64,000 nucleotides of DNA from Luteimonas fraxinea (lineage in GTDB: Bacteria > Pseudomonadota > Gammaproteobacteria > Xanthomonadales > Xanthomonadaceae), in contig NZ_CP089507.1 in assembly GCF_021233355.1 (NCBI RefSeq), positions 1,054,001-1,118,000 of the forward strand, given 5' to 3'. The position numbers and the translations under genes were made by a program. Under the pieces are notes generated by a model. That model had not been told where the DNA came from, did not search any database, and saw only the letters and a program-made list of their open reading frames with translations. Positions 59,283 through 64,000 of the stretch are shown piece by piece (the first letter of the stretch is position 1; each line of letters starts with the position of its first letter).

Positions 59283-61211
59283 TCAGACCGGCGGCAGGGA
59301 GAAACGCGCCTGCAGCGTGACGTTCGAATACGCGCGAACGCCCGTCAGCTTGATGTAGTACGTACCCGCAACCGGGGCATTGATACGGATCGTTTCCGCA
59401 TTGCCCGGGCGCGAGGAGTTCCACGTACCCGTGGCCGCCGGCGCCTCGTCCAGACTGACGTGCAACGAGACATCGCCGCTGCCGCCGGTCGTGGTGATGC
59501 TCAGCGGACCGGAGACACCCGACGGCACTTCGATGCTGTACAGCGTTTCGCCGCCGGCAGCGCCGGAGAGCGCGCGTACCGGCGTCGCGTTGACGATCGG
59601 CGTCGCAGGCGGGGCGCAATCGACTTCGCACGGCGGCTCGATCGCCTTCAGAACGGCGGCACTGGCGTTGACGATGCCAGGTCCGATCTGACGATTGGCT
59701 GCCGGCGTGATCGCGAACGGCGTCGCCGTCTGCTTCAGGATGTCGAGTACTTCGACCGGTGTCAGCAGCGGAAGCTCGGCGGCGAGACGCGCGCTCTGCA
59801 TCAGGGCGACGACACCCGCGACATGGGGAGACGCCTGCGAGGTTCCCGCGGACCCGCCCGTACCCGTCGTGGACGGATTGATGTCGGCCAATGGCGTTGG
59901 CGTCGTCAGGCTGGGATTCTTTGCCTGCCAGACGAAACCGTCATAGATCTGCGTACCACTGCCGGCATCGTTCGCGAACACGCCACCACCCGGTGCCGAA
60001 ATGTCGATCCCGGCGCCGTAGTTCGAGTAGTAGGCGCGCGCACTGGTCACGCCGTTCGACGCCACCGCAATCGCACCCGGACAGTTGGCCGGCGAGAAGT
60101 TGGCGACGTCGCCATTGCTGTTGCCCGCGGCGATCACGACCGTTGCGCCCAGCGCATTGGCCTGCGCGATCGCAGCGGCTTCGGCTGACGAACAGGGACC
60201 GGATCCACCCAGGCTCAGGTTGATGACCTGCGCCGGGTTCTGGTTGGCCGGAACACCGGCGACGGTACCGCCGGCAGCCCAGATGATCGCATCGACGATG
60301 TCGGCCTCGGCGCCACCGCAATGGCCTAGCACACGCACCGGCAAATGCTTCGCGCCATAGGCGACGCCGGTCAGGCTGATGCCGTTGTCGGTGAGCTGCG
60401 CACCGGCGCTGCCCGCCACGTGCGTACCGTGCCAGGAGCTGTTGCGCTGCTGGCAGGTCGCGGCACCCGGATAGTTGATCGTCCAGTCACCCAGGTCCCA
60501 GCCACCCTGCGCGCGGCCGGCGGTCGCACGGCCGGACGTCGTGGCGTCGGTGATGAAGTCGTAACCGACGTCGGCCAGCGAGGTGTCGATGTCGGGATGC
60601 GCGGTGATGCCGGTATCGAGCACTGCGATGGTGATGCCGTCGCCGTCAGAGAGGTCCCATGCAGCCGGCACGTTCGCGCCGCCACGGTTCGGGCCACCAT
60701 CGAAGGTCGCGCCGCCGTCCGGCGCACGCATGTGCCACTGGTATTCCTGGAAGTCCGGATCGTTCGGCACATAGGCCGGCTGCACCGCTGCGATCTGGCG
60801 CACGCGGTCGACACTGACCGACTTCACGTTCGGATCCGCGGCGATCTGGCGGACCAGCGCATCGGCTTCGACCGCGTCGAGACCGCTGGCCAGGTTGACC
60901 AGCTCATGGCCGGTCGCGAGCTTGCGCTGATAGCTGACGTTGGAAGCCTTGCTCGCGCCGCGCACGAGACCCGAACGCACCAGCGCGCCCTGGATGTTCG
61001 TGACGACCGCGGCCTGGTTGCTCTTCTCGCGGGTTCCGTCGCGGTACTCGATGATCAGGCGCTTCACCGGCTGCGCGTCGACGCGCCCTTCGATGTTGTC
61101 GGTGGAGACGTTGCCGGCGGCGCGCGAGGTCTTGCCCGCGTTGACGCCGCCGACGGTCAGTGCCGCTGCAACTGCGACCGCAAGCGTGCACGGAATGATG
61201 CCCTTCTTCAT
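59283..61211 (-). CDS. Exported subtilisin-like (S8) serine protease with C-terminal PPC domain
   Basis: The 642-aa preproprotein has a signal peptide (about 1-25), an inhibitor-like propeptide (about 26-150) and an S8 catalytic domain with D199 (AVLDTGI), H261 (SWHGTHVAGS), N364 (AAGNSNG) and S458 (GTSQASPH). A C-terminal pre-peptidase (PPC) beta domain (about 545-642) is normally removed after secretion. Cys pairs suggest extracellular disulfides. It is a plausible substrate of the T2SS encoded in this window. ATG at 61211 follows GAGAGAGG. Both its ends are isolated by terminator-like hairpins. Confidence 0.95.
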   Translation of the reverse strand: MKKGIIPCTLAVAVAAALTVGGVNAGKTSRAAGNVSTDNIEGRVDAQPVKRLIIEYRDGTREKSNQAAVVTNIQGALVRSGLVRGASKASNVSYQRKLATGHELVNLASGLDAVEADALVRQIAADPNVKSVSVDRVRQIAAVQPAYVPNDPDFQEYQWHMRAPDGGATFDGGPNRGGANVPAAWDLSDGDGITIAVLDTGITAHPDIDTSLADVGYDFITDATTSGRATAGRAQGGWDLGDWTINYPGAATCQQRNSSWHGTHVAGSAGAQLTDNGISLTGVAYGAKHLPVRVLGHCGGAEADIVDAIIWAAGGTVAGVPANQNPAQVINLSLGGSGPCSSAEAAAIAQANALGATVVIAAGNSNGDVANFSPANCPGAIAVASNGVTSARAYYSNYGAGIDISAPGGGVFANDAGSGTQIYDGFVWQAKNPSLTTPTPLADINPSTTGTGGSAGTSQASPHVAGVVALMQSARLAAELPLLTPVEVLDILKQTATPFAITPAANRQIGPGIVNASAAVLKAIEPPCEVDCAPPATPIVNATPVRALSGAAGGETLYSIEVPSGVSGPLSITTTGGSGDVSLHVSLDEAPAATGTWNSSRPGNAETIRINAPVAGTYYIKLTGVRAYSNVTLQARFSLPPV

Positions 61212-61333
61212 TGGAACCCTCTCTCTGCAGAAATGATGGAATGCGGCGACCGATCCGCGCAGCGTAGGTCCGCTGCACCCCTGTCGCCGAGTCCCGGACC
61301 GCCTTCGCGGCCCGGTTGCCCCGCCCGTCTCCA

Positions 61334-61363
61334 TCGCGTCACCGTTGTGCAACGGCGACGCGA
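61334..61363 (-). terminator. Hairpin after the autotransporter gene
   Basis: TCGCGTCACCGTT and AACGGCGACGCGA form a 13-bp stem (one G-U pair on the minus-strand RNA) with a four-base loop, 10 bp past the adhesin stop. No T-run follows. Confidence 0.55.
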
Positions 61364-61373
61364 CGGTCAGTCC

Positions 61374-64000
61374 TTACCAGCCGAAACCGGCACCCACGCC
61401 GACCGACTTTTCGTCACCACTGAACGCACCGCCGACGGTGACCGTCGCGCGCTCACTGATCGCACGCTGGTAGCCCACCGACAGCGCGCTCTCGCCACCC
61501 TGGAAGCCGACGCCGACGCCGACGCGGTTCTCGGTGCGGATGCCCGCGGCGCTGGTCGCCATGTTGAGCATCGCAGCGCCCATCGCGCCCTGACGGTCGA
61601 TGCGGCGATCGGTGTCGTAGAAACGACGATCGACGTCACCCTTGAAGGTGTCGAAGTTGTCGTTCCACGCGGCGAACTTCTGGTCCGTGTAGGCGTTGGA
61701 GGTCGCGACGGCCTGGGTCCGCGCAGCATCCACCTGACCCACGTTCGCCGCATCCGTTGCCTGCGTGCCCGCCGCGACATTGGTGATCTGGCGCTGGTTG
61801 CCCGCGCTGCCCACCGACACCGTGTTCGCACGATCGGCCGTCGAACCCTGACCCAGCGCCACCGCACCCTGTGCGGTCACGCTCGCGCCCTGGCCGACCG
61901 CCGTGCCGGAGGCCGCCGTCACCGACGCACCTTCGCCCACCGCCACTGCATTCGTCGCATTCGCCGAGATGCTGGTGTTGGCACCGACAGCCGTGCTGCC
62001 GTCCGCATCGACGCGTGCGTTGCCGCCGATCGCGGTGTCGTTGGGGCCGTGGGCATACGCGTTGCCGCCGACAGCGACACCGTTCTGGCCGTTGGCCGCG
62101 GCATTCGAACCGACCGCGACCGCATTCGTACCCGCCCCGACACTCGCGTCATCGGTGCCGGTGCCGTCACCGCCGACCGCGACGCGATCGTTGGTGCCGT
62201 CGCCGGCTTCGATCACCGTCTCGACCGCGCCGACGCGCTGCTTCAGCTGGGTAATTTCGGTGTTGAGTGCACCGAAGGTCGCCTCGATGCCGGCGTAGTT
62301 GCTGCCCTGGATCGAGTAGCTGGGCGTCGAGATCGTCCCGAACGCCGTGTCCACCATCGAACCGCCGCCCAGTGCGTCCGCAACACTCTGCAGGCCGGCA
62401 TTGAGGCTTTCGCCAGCGCCGTCGGAGATCCGACGGAGCTGGGCCAGGTTCACCGCATCGGTATCTTCGGTACCTTCCGCCACGTTGACGATCTGGCGCT
62501 CGCTTCCGCTCGCACCCACCGACACCGTGTTGGCGCGATCCGCCACGGCGCCTTGACCCAGCGCCACGCTGTTGTCCGCGCTGGCGACTGCGGTCTGGCC
62601 GACTGCAGTGCTGTTGAGGCCCGAGGCTGCAGCCTGGCGACCCAGCGCCGTGCTGTTGTCGCCGGTGGCGGCCGCCTGGTTGCCGACTGCCGTGGACAGT
62701 GCGCCCGTGGCATCCGAATCCCAGCCGATCGCAGTCGCACCGCGACCGCTGGAGATCGCAAGCGCGCCGATCGCCGTCGAATGGAAGCCAGACGCGTTGG
62801 CCGCCTGACCGAACGCTGCCGATTCTTCATCGCTGGCCGATGCGCCTTGGCCGACCGCCGTCGTCCGCAGCGCGGACGCCGTCGCCGCGCGACCCAGTGC
62901 CGTGCTGTTCTCGCCGGTGGCAGAGGCGGAATTGCCCAACGCGGTGGACAGCGCGCCGGATGCCGTCGAATCCCAACCGATCGCGGTCGCGCCGCGACCG
63001 CTGGACTCGGCCAGCGCGCCGATCGCTGTCGAATGGAAGCCCGATGCATTGGCCGCCTGGCCGAATGCCGCAGCCTCCTCATCGCTTGCGGATGCGCCCT
63101 GGCCCACGGCCGTCGAACGAACTCCGGTGGCACTGGAATTCGCACCGACCGCGACCGTGTTCTCTGCGGACGCTTCCGCCAGTTCACCCGCGGCAACCGA
63201 ATTCACACCGCTTGCGGTTGCGCCGACACCCACGTCACCTTCGGCAGGGCTCGCAGCAAAGTAGCGGTTGCCTTCAGCGTCTACGCCCGCGATCGCGCCT
63301 TGCAGCTGATCGAGGTTGACCGCATCGGTTCCTTCCGTCGCAGTTCCGACATTGGTGATCTGACGCTCATTGCCGGCGCTGCCGACCGACACGCTGTCGG
63401 CACGATCTGCCAACGAACCCGCGCCCAGCGCCACGCTGTTGCCGGCGAAGCTCCGGGCCCCGACACCGACCGCAGTGCCGTTCTGCGCCAGCACGATGCT
63501 GTTGCTGCCGACGCTGGTCGCGCCGACGGCGACCGCGTTGACGTTGTAGCCGACCGCCGTCGCATCGTCCTGCGGCGCGAACGCCTGGCTGCCGAGTGCG
63601 GTGGCGCGGTTGCCACTCGCCACCGCGTTGTAACCGAACGCTGAAGCGAACTGCGCGCCATTCGCGTCGAAGATGTTCAACGCGCTCGCACCCGAACCAA
63701 ATGCGGAACCCGTGGCGCCAGCGCGGCTGAAGTAGCCCACCGTGGTGCCGTCCGTCCCACGCGACTCGGCGAACTCGCCGATGGCCACCGAACGTGCACC
63801 GGCCGCACCACTCAGATGGCCGATCGCCACGCTCGCCGCGCCGGTCGCAGATGCACCGGCGCCGACCGCGACACTGTTCGCGCCACTTGCGACGGCGTCG
63901 TCGCTGCCGTCCTGCGCACCATCCGCCTGGAAATATCGCGCGTTGCCTGCCACCGCATCACTGACTTCGGTGAGCTGATCCAGATTGACCGCATCGGTGC
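61374..64000 (-). CDS. Trimeric autotransporter adhesin (YadA/Hia type), 5' end outside the window
   Basis: The reading frame is open to the window edge (TDAVNLDQLTEVSDAVAG at 64000), so the N-terminus is missing; at least 874 aa are present. YadA-like head repeats of the NSVAVG, NSTALG, TTAVGQGA type make up most of the protein. They are separated by neck motifs (TDAVNLAQL, DRANTVSVGS). A short coiled coil (FDTFKGDVDRRFYDTDRRIDRQ) leads to the C-terminal four-strand YadA anchor ending VGAGFGW. Two head segments of 84 aa are near-identical tandem copies (period 252 bp). It is a surface adhesin secreted by the type V pathway. Confidence 0.96.
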   Translation of the reverse strand, partial: TDAVNLDQLTEVSDAVAGNARYFQADGAQDGSDDAVASGANSVAVGAGASATGAASVAIGHLSGAAGARSVAIGEFAESRGTDGTTVGYFSRAGATGSAFGSGASALNIFDANGAQFASAFGYNAVASGNRATALGSQAFAPQDDATAVGYNVNAVAVGATSVGSNSIVLAQNGTAVGVGARSFAGNSVALGAGSLADRADSVSVGSAGNERQITNVGTATEGTDAVNLDQLQGAIAGVDAEGNRYFAASPAEGDVGVGATASGVNSVAAGELAEASAENTVAVGANSSATGVRSTAVGQGASASDEEAAAFGQAANASGFHSTAIGALAESSGRGATAIGWDSTASGALSTALGNSASATGENSTALGRAATASALRTTAVGQGASASDEESAAFGQAANASGFHSTAIGALAISSGRGATAIGWDSDATGALSTAVGNQAAATGDNSTALGRQAAASGLNSTAVGQTAVASADNSVALGQGAVADRANTVSVGASGSERQIVNVAEGTEDTDAVNLAQLRRISDGAGESLNAGLQSVADALGGGSMVDTAFGTISTPSYSIQGSNYAGIEATFGALNTEITQLKQRVGAVETVIEAGDGTNDRVAVGGDGTGTDDASVGAGTNAVAVGSNAAANGQNGVAVGGNAYAHGPNDTAIGGNARVDADGSTAVGANTSISANATNAVAVGEGASVTAASGTAVGQGASVTAQGAVALGQGSTADRANTVSVGSAGNQRQITNVAAGTQATDAANVGQVDAARTQAVATSNAYTDQKFAAWNDNFDTFKGDVDRRFYDTDRRIDRQGAMGAAMLNMATSAAGIRTENRVGVGVGFQGGESALSVGYQRAISERATVTVGGAFSGDEKSVGVGAGFGW

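Noticed and set aside
60345..63644. 1099-codon plus-strand open frame with repetitive Arg/His/Ala-rich sequence
   Set aside because: It is the complement of the trimeric autotransporter and the start of the S8 protease. Its repeats mirror the adhesin head repeats.

Overview
The window is very GC-rich chromosomal DNA from a gammaproteobacterium of the Xanthomonadaceae/Lysobacteraceae group (Lysobacter, Luteimonas or Xanthomonas relatives). The evidence is: secA, an M23 peptidase, dciA and lpxC directly following the division cluster; a type II secretion operon in the Xanthomonas xps order (E-F-G-H-I-J-K-L-M-N-D); a RibB carrying a dead RibA-like tail; an Ax21-like outer-membrane protein; and dispersed palindromic repeats of the kind common in this family. 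No species is claimed.

Layout. 0.1-7.4 kb: secA, M23 peptidase, dciA (+ strand), lpxC and ftsZ. 7.5-20.8 kb: the division and cell-wall (dcw) operon on the minus strand, transcribed mraZ-rsmH-ftsL-ftsI-murE-murF-mraY-ftsW-murC-ddlB-ftsQ-ftsA-ftsZ. Almost every junction from mraZ to ftsA overlaps by a few bases. murG, murD and murB are absent from it. A strong promoter with 10-bp spaced MraZ-type boxes lies in front of mraZ. 21.5-25.5 kb: RNase P RNA, a lipoprotein hydrolase, rsmI, and the divergent pair lpoA-yraN. 25.4-26.1 kb: a gene-free composite repeat element with inverted arrays of a GGCTTY hexamer. 26.1-30.1 kb: an FMN-riboswitch operon ribE-ribB-ribH-nusB-thiL. 30.2-34.1 kb: an Ax21-like outer-membrane protein, then ribD, nrdR and glyA. 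34.2-37.7 kb: ettA, a nested palindrome, map and pyrF. 37.9-42.5 kb: an exported PHP-like protein, pncB and two glycosyltransferase-like genes. 42.5-54.1 kb: the type II secretion operon, with an extra lipoprotein gene between gspE and gspF. 54.1-59.1 kb: a DUF2242 lipoprotein, a small hypothetical protein, a membrane acyltransferase and two tandem class A beta-lactamase-like genes, the second frameshifted. 59.3-64.0 kb: an exported subtilisin-like protease and the 3' part of a trimeric autotransporter adhesin that runs off the window.

How the genes fit together. The left 25 kb is mostly envelope growth: peptidoglycan precursor synthesis and septation (dcw), lipid A (lpxC), protein export (secA), a LytM-type peptidase and a PBP activator (lpoA). 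The middle is riboflavin, thiamine, folate-C1, pyrimidine and NAD salvage metabolism. The right third is secretion and surface biology: the T2SS, a probable secreted protease and an adhesin. I found no CRISPR array, prophage, integrase, transposase or toxin-antitoxin module. The most unusual content is non-coding (repeat elements, the terminator-like hairpin in front of secA, the mraZ control region) plus departures from canonical architecture: murG-less dcw, TPR-less LpoA, cysteine-free GspE, RibB with a dead RibA domain, and the broken beta-lactamase paralog.
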